Assembly (NCBI GenBank): GCA_012934845.2 | Contig: WNNJ02002717.1 | Location: 372,001-436,000, forward strand | Reading direction: 5' to 3' | DNA from: Pomphorhynchus laevis | Taxonomy: Eukaryota; Acanthocephala; Palaeacanthocephala; Echinorhynchida; Pomphorhynchidae | Length of the DNA stretch: 64,000 bases | Part shown: positions 1 through 10,700 of the stretch, piece by piece | Layout of the letters: the number at the start of each line of letters is the position of its first letter | Position numbering within the stretch: the stretch's first letter is position 1 | Position numbers and translations under genes: made by a program | Notes under the pieces: model-generated | The model's database searches: none | What the model saw: the letters and a program-made list of their open reading frames with translations, nothing else | What the model was told of the DNA's origin: nothing

Positions 1-2
1 CT

Positions 3-383
3 GGTTGGCCGCGTAGCGGTAATTCTCGTATGAATTACAGACAAAATTTCTATAGACGGAACCAACAATATCCAACGTCTTATAACAATCGTCCAATGTA
101 TCAGAATCGCTGGATACCTTCATATTATAATAGCCAGCAACAAAATCAACAACAATCTTCACATCCGCCACCTGTCTACAATCAACAGTCTCATTACCGA
201 GATTCCAACACGCATATGATGGACACAGTACCAGCATGGTACAATGACATGACTACACCGTCGATACCCATATCCTCCTATCAACAAAGGTTCAACGTTC
301 CATTTAACAATAGACGTGCTCAGTATGATTTTCGTAATCCTACCGCGTATGCAGGTCCACGACGTTATTCCGTATATGGATGA
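3..383 (+). CDS. C-terminal exon of a Q/N/Y/R-rich host protein (partial)
   Basis: The reading frame is open from the first bases of the window and stops with TGA at 381-383, so the gene begins upstream. The visible 126 residues are low-complexity and rich in Gln, Asn, Tyr, Arg, Ser and Pro, with runs such as QQQNQQQSSHPPP and repeated RR or YxxR spacing, ending in RRYSVYG. Such tails are common at the C terminus of RNA-binding and RNP-granule proteins, where they give disordered, aggregation-prone regions; that role is inference. No domain is visible and I do not recognise the gene. The first internal ATG lies at 30, but the open frame before it argues that this is not the true start. An AT-rich 3' UTR follows. 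Confidence 0.55.
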   Translation, partial: GWPRSGNSRMNYRQNFYRRNQQYPTSYNNRPMYQNRWIPSYYNSQQQNQQQSSHPPPVYNQQSHYRDSNTHMMDTVPAWYNDMTTPSIPISSYQQRFNVPFNNRRAQYDFRNPTAYAGPRRYSVYG

Positions 384-2007
384 TAGATGATCAACGTCCA
401 ATATTTTTGTGTAAATGAAGCCGCTTTGAAAGCCCCTTCTCTCTTCTCTCTGAAGCAAGTTCTCAACTATAAAAATTTGATTTTTTTTCATTTAAAACTA
501 AAAGTTCATTATAAAGTTTAAAAAGTTTAATTTAAAAAGAGAATCCGTTGCATAAGATTTTGTTCTATTTACTAAAAATAGGTTTTATTCCTGGTGCAAT
601 GTGCAAACTTGGTCTCGATAAGTTTTATCTCTCATAAATTAAATTCCTTACATTCAATGTCAAAATCTTTGACAAACATAAATTAGTCAAAATTTTCCAA
701 ACGTTTTGATCGGCAATATAAGGAGGATGTTTCGTTATTAAAAGAAACTGATCAATTTATACCGAATAAACGCTGTGATCAGCTGATCGCTTACACTACA
801 TGAATAAAAATCGGGGAAATATAAAAATAGAACAGTTACCTTTCTTGAGTATAAGCAGAAGTTATCATGAATGTATAAAATGTGTAAACTATAATCAGAA
901 AAGCAATCGAAAGGTAGTAATGGATCATAAGTACAAATATTTGAAGGAAAAGCGGTAGTATAGATCAACAACCTAAGATTTGGACAGAATAATAAAAGAC
1001 AGAACACGTACATGAAATGGAAATGAAAATGTTCGACTGTGTAAGCAGATGAACTGGTCATTAATATAAGGTGAAAGACACTTAGTGTGGGAAAGAACTT
1101 GAAGTAAACATGTGAGGTGATAACATTTATGAGGGTATTTATTTAAATGCAAGGTATCCGACCATGGGGCCGCACCCTGCTTTCGAGACGTGAATGAATT
1201 GATACCAGGACGTAGATAAATTAATATCAGGCCACATAAGAAAAAGCTGGAAGCACAAATTTAAGGAAGTGATCACATTTACGAGACGATTTATTTGAAC
1301 ACAAGGTAGATTGAAAATAGATAGGGAAATACTGATAAATTATTGAAATAATAATCATATCATTTAAAACTCAGGATTTTTATGAACCGAGTAATAGATA
1401 ATATGGATACATTTAAAATTTGATTAAAATTTATTTGTTTCTTATCTTTATATATAGATCTAATATTTGTATATAGTTGATAATGATCAATTATTGATAA
1501 AGAATTATTGGAGCTGGATCAAAAGGGGGAATTTTATTTGATATTTCGCTAATTTCTGTTAGCATCGTCAGAAAATGTCTATAAAAGTAATACTTGCTAA
1601 TATTTCTAAGTAATTTGTAAAATCCACGGTTTTATTATTTGAAATGTTAAGAAAACAAGGCATAGATGGAAAGACGTTATATTTACAAAAACAGAAACCA
1701 AAAGAGAAATATAATCGAATTATTCATTGATTTGAATGCTGCTTAATAACAAAAATTTCAGTTATGATATCAACTAGTTAATTTGATGTTGATGTTAACA
1801 TTAAAAAATTATATTAAATGTGAATATACAAACAGTTAAAATTATTTAATATATTATATTGTATTAATTATATTATATGATAAGGAGTATCGAGTTATGA
1901 TTGATTTTGATGTTGCTTATCAACAAAAGTTTTAATTAAATTTTAATTAAAATTTAATTAGATAGATTAATTATACAATTATTATTAATTATTAATTATA
2001 TCTGCAT
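384..2007. other. AT-rich non-coding stretch
   Basis: This presumably holds the 3' UTR of the preceding gene and then intergenic DNA. A diverged direct repeat lies at about 1112-1156 and 1267-1310, each containing a gTGATnACATTTAnGAG-like core followed by a TTTATTT stretch and ACAAGGTA or GCAAGGTA. I see no convincing gene. A 107-codon minus-strand frame at 738-1061 has an F/Y/C-rich composition expected from AT-rich DNA. Confidence 0.4.
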
Positions 2008-2150
2008 GAAGGTGGATCTATCTAGAAGTTTATCCGGCTACCACCGCCATAAGCAGGGCAGCCCTTGTCAAATTCTGTAAATCGCCCGTTGTAATTTCAG
2101 TCCAAGTCAACTAAACTAGGTGGCGACACCGAGAAAGCAACGTTAAAAAT
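2008..2150. other. GC-richer structured patch just upstream of the Penelope-like element
   Basis: A roughly 140-bp patch stands out from its AT-rich surroundings. GGTGG at about 2012 and CCACC at about 2040 can pair. Near 2120-2140 there is a GGTG-GCGA-CACC hairpin with a GNRA-type tetraloop, followed by GAGAAAGC. Penelope-like elements often carry hammerhead ribozymes in their terminal repeats, but the core CTGANGA is absent here, so I do not call a ribozyme. It may be a decayed structured leader or an unrelated RNA-derived repeat. Confidence 0.2.
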
Positions 2151-2305
2151 TATGACTTAACAAAAGTTATGTACTCAACCAGATTGGAAAAATACGTAAA
2201 TGCTAAATATTTTAATTTTAGATATTTTAAATGTAACAGAAAAATTGTAAAAAAACTATCTAATACGTACATGTGGATTGCGATATATAGGGAAAACATA
2301 TTCAA

Positions 2306-2875
2306 ATGTTAAAAACTAGGTTTAGGCAACACATATATAATATACAGCATAATAGTCAAACTATATTTCATAAACATATGAGATTAATAGGACATGATAT
2401 TAAAAACTGTAAATTATTTATTTTAGAACATATTATCGAAGAAAACATTTCAATATTAAATCAAAAACTATTAGAAAAAGAAGATTTTTGGATTAAAACG
2501 CTTAATTCCATGTACCCATTAGGATTGAATGACGTGGTACAAGGAATTGGCAGAAGTAGTATAATACATAATAAACAACTATATTATAATAATCCGGTTA
2601 AACGCAAACCAAGAAGTCATGGTGATAAAAGGAATAGGAAAAATAGAGTTAAAAATATTAAAAAAGATATGTATATAAATGAACAATTAGAAATGTTAAA
2701 ACAACTTTTAAGTGATAATAAGCTAAAAGATCTTTATGTAAATATAAGAAGTTTTTCTAAAGATATCATATGTTCAATAAATCAAAAATTAATTAACGAC
2801 TATGATAGGCTAAGTTGTATAATAGACAGTTATTGTAATACAAAATACTATAATCGTACAATAAATGTTAAATAA
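2306..2875 (+). pseudogene. GIY-YIG endonuclease part of the Penelope-like element
   Basis: This 189-codon frame starts just after the YIG motif, which lies upstream in another frame, so one frameshift separates them. Residues 2-10 (LKTRFRQHI), the histidine-rich stretch FHKHMRLIGHD at about 22-32, the Glu at about 43-47 and FWIKTLNSMYPLGLND at about 62-77 follow the order of GIY-YIG domains: a basic helix, a catalytic Glu region, and the WI..L....P.GLN tail typical of Penelope-type nucleases. From residue 95 the chain turns strongly basic (KRKPRSHGDKRNRKNR), which fits a linker binding RNA or DNA. In a working element this domain would nick target DNA for target-primed reverse transcription. 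It is not expected to work here. Confidence 0.6.
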
Positions 2876-3102
2876 TAACAATAGAAAATATACATTAACC
2901 ATAAACTTCATTAATAAATGTATAGATAACATAAATATAGCCGGACTTTTAAATAATTCTAAAAGTAAAGAAATAATAGGGTCAGATTTAAGTAAATATA
3001 TTCCTAAAATAAGGTATAAACTCCTACCACCATTAAGACGAAATTTTTTTTAATTATAATAAAGAATTAAAATCAATATGTAACGATAATATTAGAAACA
3101 TA

Positions 3103-4131
3103 ATGGAAACAAAATGCAATTGTAAAAGTCTTAGTTTTGATAAAATAAATGAACATATATGTACCCATAATTTAGAATTAATTGAAAATTGTGAATTAAG
3201 AAAGCTGCTATCAAAAGGGTATAAATATAGATTAAATAACAACAACGACAAAAATAAAATTTACAGTTCGTTATATAATAACTTAAATGATTACTTTAGT
3301 AAGCTGATTAATAGTGAAAGCTCGAATATATCTAAGATAAAAATTTGGAAAGATTATATATTTGATAAAATTAAAAATAAAATGAAAATAACAAACAATT
3401 ATAAAAGGAAAGATAAAATTAATAAAGATATGTATAAAGAACTTACTAAATTAAAGGATAACTATATAATAACAACTATTGATAAAGCTAGTAATAACTT
3501 TGTCTTCATATGCAAAAAGCTTTATTATGATATACTAATGAAAGAGGTTAATTCTAATGATTTAAATGTAAATCCAACATATGAACGTAGTGAGTTGAGT
3601 TTAGAAACAATTATTACAAGTCACTGTTCTATAATGGATAAAAAGGGTATAAAGGTTGAATTAGATAATAAAACTATACCTATATTATATTGGAATCCAA
3701 AATTACATAAAAATCCAATAAAACCTAGGTTCATATGTAGTGCGTTTAAATGTACATTAAAACCACTTTCTGTCTATATGAATAAAATACTTAAAGTAAT
3801 TAAAGCACACTTTAAAAAATATTGCAAGGTAATCGAAATTAATACTGGTATAAAACACTATTTCAGTATTAATTCTACAAAAGAATTTTTAGAACAGACA
3901 AAAGGAATAAATTTTCAAAATATAAATACATACGATTTTAGTACGCTTTATACAAATCTAGATTTAGTAGATATTAAAGCGTTAGTAAAATTAGTTAATC
4001 TTATATTAAGCAAATATAAATATATGAATAAAATTGAATTAATAGAATCCTTAAATATTTTCGTGAACAAGAAATGTTTTGATGAATTATTTAAAACTAG
4101 ACATACAGAAAAATTAAAGGTGTTGCAATGA
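3103..4131 (+). pseudogene. Reverse transcriptase part of the Penelope-like element
   Basis: The 342-codon frame carries the N-terminal RT region and the first catalytic motifs. TTIDKASNNFVFICKK lies near residues 125-140, ILYWNPKLHKNPIKPRFIC near 193-211, and the catalytic-Asp block YDFSTLYTNLDLVDI near 283-297. The second catalytic block, RYIDDI, lies beyond the end of this frame, with motif SPIIAALF between them in a shifted frame. The terminal TGA therefore reflects a frameshift and not a recoded stop. Codon use is extremely A/T-biased, like the surrounding intergenic DNA, unlike the more GC-balanced LINEs elsewhere in the window. Confidence 0.65.
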
Positions 4132-4340
4132 GAGATAATAGTAGCCCAATTATAGCTGCCTTATTTTTAAGTTTTATAGAATATGAGTTTGTTCATAACT
4201 TGTAAAAAATAAATCTAAATTATATAAAGATATGAAATATATGTTTCGATATATTGATGATATTATTAATTTATATTGTAAAGACGATATATTTAAATTT
4301 AGAAACATTTTTGCATGATCATTTATTTTTTTTTAATTTA

Positions 4341-5944
4341 AGAATTGCTGTGGTATGTAATGATATTTCAAAATCATTTAAATAATTTAAGAGATACATA
4401 TGAACTAGCATGTATTTGGCACGGTTTTTATGTTGGATAGGGGCCAAAACATAACATAGCAGTTCCTCTAATCCTTATTCTGATACATTGTCTATTATTT
4501 GTTAGTCAATTTGTAAAATTTAACTTTTATTTAAATTTAAAGCTTAAATGGAAATTTAATTTACAAGATAATTTGGTCACTTTTGATAACAAATTAAAGA
4601 GTAAATAATCATGTAAGCCATTTAGCAGTAAATAGTATAAAAACTGTTGCTAATTCAATTTGAAATTTTGGACCAGGATCAGTAAACACTAATTTATTAG
4701 TGATTCATGAATGAGTTATTAATAATATAATTATTTACTACTAATTAATAATTAGTGCTGATTGATTCTAGTCAAAAACTATAAAATTAAATATATTTTA
4801 ACACTAAGTTGTTATGCTCGGTCGGGGAATAGGGGTCGAAACCTAATAACATATCATTACCTCCTGATGACATCTAATCAATATTCTGATACGTTGTCTG
4901 TTATTTATTAGTCAATTCATAAAAATTGACTTACATTTAAATTTTAAATGTTAACTTGATAATTATTATATAAAATCTTATGTAACAATTATTTATTTAT
5001 AATTATTTATAATTATTTATTTTTATTTTATTTAACATAATTTTTTATTTATGAATAATATAAAATATCGTAGACTCAGTTAGCTGAACTGATTTAGATT
5101 AAAAATAATATTTATGAATATAAACATAGTCAAAATTAAAAAAGTAGTATTATATTTACTATATTATATCAGTACGAATTGAATTATCATGCAACAAAAA
5201 TTACAATTTTGATACCAACTAATTAACAAAATGCTGTTATAAAGTTCAAAAATCATTTAAAATAAACACAAACAGTTAACATTATAAAATAAAATTATAT
5301 ATTTTATTTATTTTATATCGAAAAGATAATCGAATTATTGCCGATTTGAAAGTTGATTAGCATCAAACATTTAAATTATAATAATACAAACCAATTGAGA
5401 AAATGCTGACATTAAGATTCAAAAACTATATATTAAATATGAATACACATACAGTCAACATTATAAAATAATGTTGTATTATATATATTGTTATATATTA
5501 TAACAAACGTGTAGTATTATCATTAATAATAAAATACCTAATAAAATATTAAATGCTGATATTTAGATTAATAAATCGTATTTATATGAATATATAAACA
5601 GACAAAATGATAAGATAATATTATATTATATTAAAAAAATTAAAGTGAACTGAATTATCACAAAAAAGCCAGCAAAAATCTTATAAAAACCATTATTTGA
5701 TAAACTTTACGAGATTTATAATTTTATAAATAATATGCTTTACAACATAATTTTGAATTTAAAAAATAGTCATTTTATCATTAAGTCATAACGAACTACT
5801 TTGTAAAATATAAATATATTATTATATGTTTTACAGTACATCGTTTCAATATTAAAAAGTTTATTAATCATTGAGTCATAAAACTAACGGTTTGGTAAAC
5901 CGTAAATGGTTTGTAGTAACTGCATTTTTAGAAAAAGATTTATT
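4341..5944. other. AT-rich stretch with diverged repeats
   Basis: No gene is visible. Two diverged copies of one sequence lie at about 4436-4530 and 4802-4935. They share a GATAGGGG/AATAGGGG core followed by C(C/G)AAAAC or TCGAAAC, then CTGATACRTTGTCTRTTATT and a TTAGTCAATT tail. The AGGGG-n-AAAC core recalls the unit core of the nearby satellite, which hints at common origin but does not prove it. A conserved 19-bp motif lies at 5069-5087 (separate entry). Confidence 0.35.
5069..5087 (+). repeat. Conserved 19-bp motif, copy 1
   Basis: CGTAGACTCAGTTAGCTGA followed by ACTGATT. It closes an AT-rich tract containing TTATTTATAATTATTT-like sequence. The same motif recurs at 13561-13579, 31238-31256 (minus) and 54862-54880. 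Confidence 0.6.
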
Positions 5945-6184
5945 TAATATTATTAAACTTTGAGAGATTGAATCGTAAAATAGAATTTGTAATGTATTAA
6001 TAAAAATTTAATGCGTCTCGATTAATAGTTTGTCTTTCATTAACTTAATAAGCTTTATATATTTGGATGCGTATTAGCCAAACATTATTAATTAATTATT
6101 ATTAAAATTATTTAATTTTACATTATTAATAATATTCGTTTAATAATATAACATGCTTAAATATACAATGTATTTACAATATTT
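5945..6184 (+). repeat. 240-bp direct repeat, left copy flanking satellite block 1
   Basis: This segment recurs nearly exactly at 7489-7726, with the satellite block lying between the two copies. It contains TTTGAGAGATTGAATCGTAA, GCGTCTCGA, and TGGATGCGTATTAGCCAAAC. No coding potential is seen. The pair suggests a segmental duplication or an unequal exchange that enclosed the array. Confidence 0.75.
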
Positions 6185-7488
6185 ATAAAATATTGTATAT
6201 TTTAACATATAATGATTTATATCAAATGACAAATCATTCATCAGATAGGGGCGAAACTAAGATCACATTGAAATCGTGATTAACGTTCAATCATCATTTG
6301 AATGAAATATTTAATTTTAGTATTTAATATTAAATAATTAAAAAATAATTATATATCAAATAAAAAATCATTCTTCAGATAGGAGTGAAAACAATATCAC
6401 ATTAAAATGGTGAAACACGTTCAATAAATACTAAATTCATTTTAATTTTAACAGTAAATGTTAAAATATTAAATATTTAAATATCAAACCTCAATATTAA
6501 AAAGTTAAACATCAATAAAATATTTATAAATCAAATCACAAATCATTCATCAGATAGGGGCGAAACCAAGATCACATTTAAATCGTGACTAACGTTCAAT
6601 CATCATTTGAATGCAATATTTAATTTTATATAGGAGCAAATCCAATATCGTAAAACACGTTCAATAAATACTAAATTCATTATTTAATTTTAAGAGTTCA
6701 TATTAAAATATATAATATTTAAATATCAAACCTCAATATTTAAAAAGTTAAACATCAATAAAATATTTATAAATCAAATCACAAATCATTCATCGGATAG
6801 GGGCGAAACTAAGATAACATTGAAATCGTGATTAAAGTTCAATCATCATTTGAATGCAATATTTAATTTTAGTATTTAATATTAAATAATTAAAAAATTT
6901 ATTAAATTGCGATGCATTCACCAGATAGGGGTGAAAACAAGATCACATATAAATCGTGAAAAACGTTCAATAAATACTAAAATGCAATATTTAATTTAAA
7001 CAGTTTAAATTAAAATATAATCATAAATCATTCTTCAGATAGAATCGAAACCAAGATCACGTTGAAATCGTAAAAAACGTTCAATAAATACTAAAATGCA
7101 AAATTTAATTTTAACAGTTTATGTTAAAATATCAAACCGCAATATTAAATAATTAATCAATAAAATATTTATATATCAAATCACAAGTCATTCATCAGAT
7201 AGGGGCGAAATTGAGATCACATTGAAATCGTGATTAACGTTCAAACATCGTTTGAATGCAATATTTAATTTTAGTATTTAATACAAAAAAAATAAAAAAA
7301 ATATTTATATATCCAATCGGAAACCATTCTTCAGACAGAAGCGAAACCAATATCACATTGAAATCGTGAAAAACGTTCAATAAATACTAAAATGCAATAT
7401 TTAATTTAATCAGTTTATGTTAAAATATTAAATATTTAAATATCAAACCGCAATATTAAATAGTTAAACATCGATAAAATAATATTTG
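6185..7488 (+). repeat. Satellite block 1, alternating A/B units
   Basis: This is a tandem array whose units share the core CAGATAGGGGCGAAACCAAG, then ATCACATTGAAATCGTGA and an ACGTTCAAT box. Two unit types alternate. Type A (about 133 bp) reads AACGTTCAATCATCATTTG after the core. Type B (about 170 bp) reads CAGATAGGAGTGAAAACAA, then CGTTCAATAAATACTAAA and a longer AT-rich tail. The A cores lie near 6238, 6548, 6787 and 7195, giving a dimer of roughly 300 bp where undisturbed. Several units are truncated. The block starts about 300 bp beyond the 3' end of RPL5. Confidence 0.8.
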
Positions 7489-7726
7489 ATATTATTAAAC
7501 TTTGAGAGATTGAATCGTAAAAAAGAATTTGTAATGTATTAATAAAAATTTAATGCGTCTCGACTAATAGTTTGTCTTTCATTAACTTAATAAGCTTTAT
7601 ATATTTGGATGCGTATTAGCCAAACATTATTAATTAATTATTATTAAAATTATTTAATTTTACATTATTAATAATATTCGTTTAATAATATAACATGCTT
7701 AAATATACAATGTATTTACAATATTT
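7489..7726 (+). repeat. 240-bp direct repeat, right copy flanking satellite block 1
   Basis: Near-identical partner of 5945-6184, with only a few substitutions and a 2-nt length difference. It ends about 60 bp from the RPL5 stop codon, so it may overlap the RPL5 3' UTR or polyadenylation region. Confidence 0.75.
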
Positions 7727-7787
7727 AAAAAATTAAATTTAAAAAGTGTATTAAATATACAAAATAATAACGATGACATTTTTAGAT

Positions 7788-10700
7788 TTATGCTTCAGCG
7801 TGCAAGCTGGCCAAAAACGCAGTTTTTGTGTTAGCGATCTTCATCTTTCGTTCCTCGTAAGATGTTTTGGGAGTATTCCACCTTAAATAGATACATCATA
7901 TTTAATTAATTTTTTGACTTTGTAAGATTGTAGAAAATAAATCATATTACTGTGAGAAATTTAAATTGCAAAGCACCCTTAAAATATTTAAACAAATTGC
8001 TTATTTTTCAAATTAACCATGTAATGTCTACTTGATCATTGCCAACATTTGATACATTGACTTTCTAAATTTTGTAAATTTCACTAAGGAACATTTGAAT
8101 TTTAAAAGGTATTTGACGATATACATTTATTTACAGGATTTAATCTTAATGCATTAATACTTGATGAAAAATAGCGCAATGATCAAATTAAAGTTCAAAT
8201 TACGACAACATTATTTCAATGAATATTACTATAGAATGTTCTGCCAGGCAACAAAGAAAGCTTAGTTTTAACATTAGCTGTCTGAAACTAATATGAAATG
8301 CAATTTATATCAGCGTCAGTTGAGCTATTGTAGAGTCTAGTTTATGATATACCTATCATGTAGACAAGCATATCCAGTCAAATGAACTTATTATATATCA
8401 ACATGATAACTAGTGTTTGTCAAACTAACAGTAGTATCAAAGGCTAAAGACTAAGCGCAAGAAAATTAATTAATAATCAATTAATAATAAATTATGTTGT
8501 TTATCTTACGTTATTCCTTAACATTGGTGTATAATAGATTGATTATACATGCATGTGCTCTGTTCACTCGTACAATCATAGATATATGTAGATAAAATTA
8601 AAAAATTGTAAAATCTAAAAACACTTATATTTTGCAAGATGCGATCTACAAGCGCTTACAGGGCTTGAGCTTGTACGCGAGACACTATTGCGACTACAAA
8701 AATTTGATTTAAACTAATCAGATCCATCTCATCATAGGTCTTTAGAAGTAGGAAAATAATAATCACATATTGCAAAAAGTATGGTAATGTTTCTGATCAT
8801 TTCAAAACGAATGTGGTTAAACAAACAAAACTAAGCATTTTTCTTGTATTAAGCGTATATTCTTACCTCTTGGTTTTGACAGCCTTGATAGGTTTCTTAA
8901 CTGGGTCGGGATTGGCTCTAATCGCAGCATGGGCATTCGCATACATCTTTTCAATACCATCAGCGGAAATACCTTCTTTGATATATCGAGAAAATTGACG
9001 ATTGTACCTATTAGGATCGTCATTTTCAAGAGAACGCATATAATCGGCAACGTGTTGACCAAATATATGGCGGCGATGAACATCTGCCTTATATTTTTGT
9101 GATTCCTTGTCGTATCCTGGAAACCGCTTTTCGCTATGAGGGACGTCAAGTCCCCCGTCCACAGCGCCCTTCAAAGCGCCAAACACACGTGCACCTGTAC
9201 TAGTACGGACAAGTCCAACATCGAGAACAGCACGGAATGTTTTTCGTTCTTCGTTCTCCTCGTATAAAGCTTCAGTACCATCAGCATCAATCTTACCAAG
9301 GTATGTATCAGCAAGATTATATTGTTTTAAAACACGTCTAGCCAGCAACAAGCCAGTGCAATATGCCGCTGCATAGTTAGTTAGTCCAAGTTTAACACCA
9401 TATCGTGGAAGTTCCGAGGAAGACGCACGGCAAACAACACGATCTCCTTCAATAGTAGCATATGCTATCTGAATACAACAAAATGAGTGAAAAGTGAGAA
9501 AATCATGAAGGCACTTACATTAAAAAACGTAAGCAAGTGAAACAAAGGTCATATAAAAATTATGGTAAACGTTCAATCATCAATTGAATGCAATATTTAA
9601 TGATTTAATATTAAATAAGTAAAAAAATATTTATATTAAATCACAAATCATTCATCAGATAGGGGCGAAACCAAGATCACATTTAAATCGTGACTAACGT
9701 TCAATCATCATTTGAATGCAATATTTAATTTTAGTATTTAATATTAAATAATTAAAAAATATTTATATATCAAATGGAAAATCATTCTTCAGATAGGAGT
9801 GAAAACAATATCACATTAAAATCGTGAAACACGTTCAATAAATACTAAATTCATTATTTAATTATAACAATTAATCTTAAAATATTAAATATTTAAATAT
9901 CAAACCTCAATATTAAATAATTAAACATCGATAAAATATTTATAAATCAAATCACAATATTTAATTTTAGTATTTAATATTAAATAATTAAAAAATATTT
10001 AAATCATTCATCAGATAGGGGCGAAACCAAGATCACATTTAAATCGTGACTAACGTTCAATCATCATTTGAATGCAATATTTAATTTTAGTATTTAATAT
10101 TAAATAATTAAAAAATATTTATATATCAAATCAGAAACCATTCTTCAGACCGAAGCGAAACCAATATCACATTGAAATCGTGAAACACGTTCAATAAATA
10201 CTAAATTCATTTTAATTTTAACAGTAAATGTTAAAATATTAAATATTTAAATATCAAACCGCAATATTAAATAGTTAAACATCGATAAAATATTTATAAA
10301 TCAAATCACAAATCATTCATCAGATAGGGGCGAAACCAAGATCACATTGAAATCGTGATTAAAGTTCAATCATCATTTGAATGCAATATTTAATATTTAA
10401 TAATTAAAAAATATTTATATTAAATCAGAAATCATTCTTCAGATAGGAGTGAAACCGAGATCACATATAAATCGTGAAACACGTTCAATAAATACTAAAA
10501 TGCATTATTTAATTGTAACAGTTAATGTTAAAATATTAAATATTTAAATATCAAACCTCAATATTCAATAGTTAAACATCGATAAAATATTTATAAATCA
10601 AATCACAAATCATTCATCAGATAGGGGCGAAACCAAGATCACATTGAAATCGTGATTAAAGTTCAATCATCATTTGAATGCAATATTTAATTTTAGTATT

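Larger units (their letters stand above)
2271..4340 (+). mobile_element. Penelope-like retroelement with N-terminal GIY-YIG (Naiad/Chlamys-type), decayed
   Basis: Order of parts on the plus strand: a GIY-YIG nuclease region (a RYIGKT motif at about 2279-2296, then LKTRFRQH and PLGLND), a basic linker, and then a reverse transcriptase. The RT shows the Penelope-type motif WNPKLHKNPIKPRF, the DFSTLYTNLD block, a downstream block SPIIAALF, and RYIDDI near 4240-4260. Canonical Penelope elements have GIY-YIG at the C terminus; a nuclease before the RT is the permuted order described for the Naiad/Chlamys clades. The copy is broken by several frameshifts and stops. Two minus-strand relatives lie at 33190-34239 (continuing at 37748-37780) and 37781-38250. 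Confidence 0.75.

Noticed and set aside
738-1061. 107-codon minus-strand ORF rich in F, Y and C
   Set aside because: The composition is what AT-rich random sequence gives; there is no domain and no splice or regulatory support.
4129-4131. TGA at the end of the Penelope-like RT frame as a selenocysteine codon (known in some Naiads)
   Set aside because: The conserved next block (SPIIAALF) is in a different frame, so a frameshift explains the stop.
7882-8866. C/D snoRNA in the RPL5 intron (ATGATGA near 8726 on the minus strand)
   Set aside because: A C-box-like and a D'-like CTGA are present, but there is no D box at a suitable distance and no terminal stem.
8813-8998. 61-codon plus-strand hydrophobic ORF
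   Set aside because: It is the antisense of the RPL5 C-terminal coding region.
8863-9351. A 162-codon ORF starting at the Met in front of [10 protein letters not shown] as the whole gene
   Set aside because: This is only part of RPL5 exon 8867-9468. The true exon extends upstream in the same frame to an acceptor at 9469, and the Met used is not in the RPL5 sequence; two further exons supply the N-terminal region.
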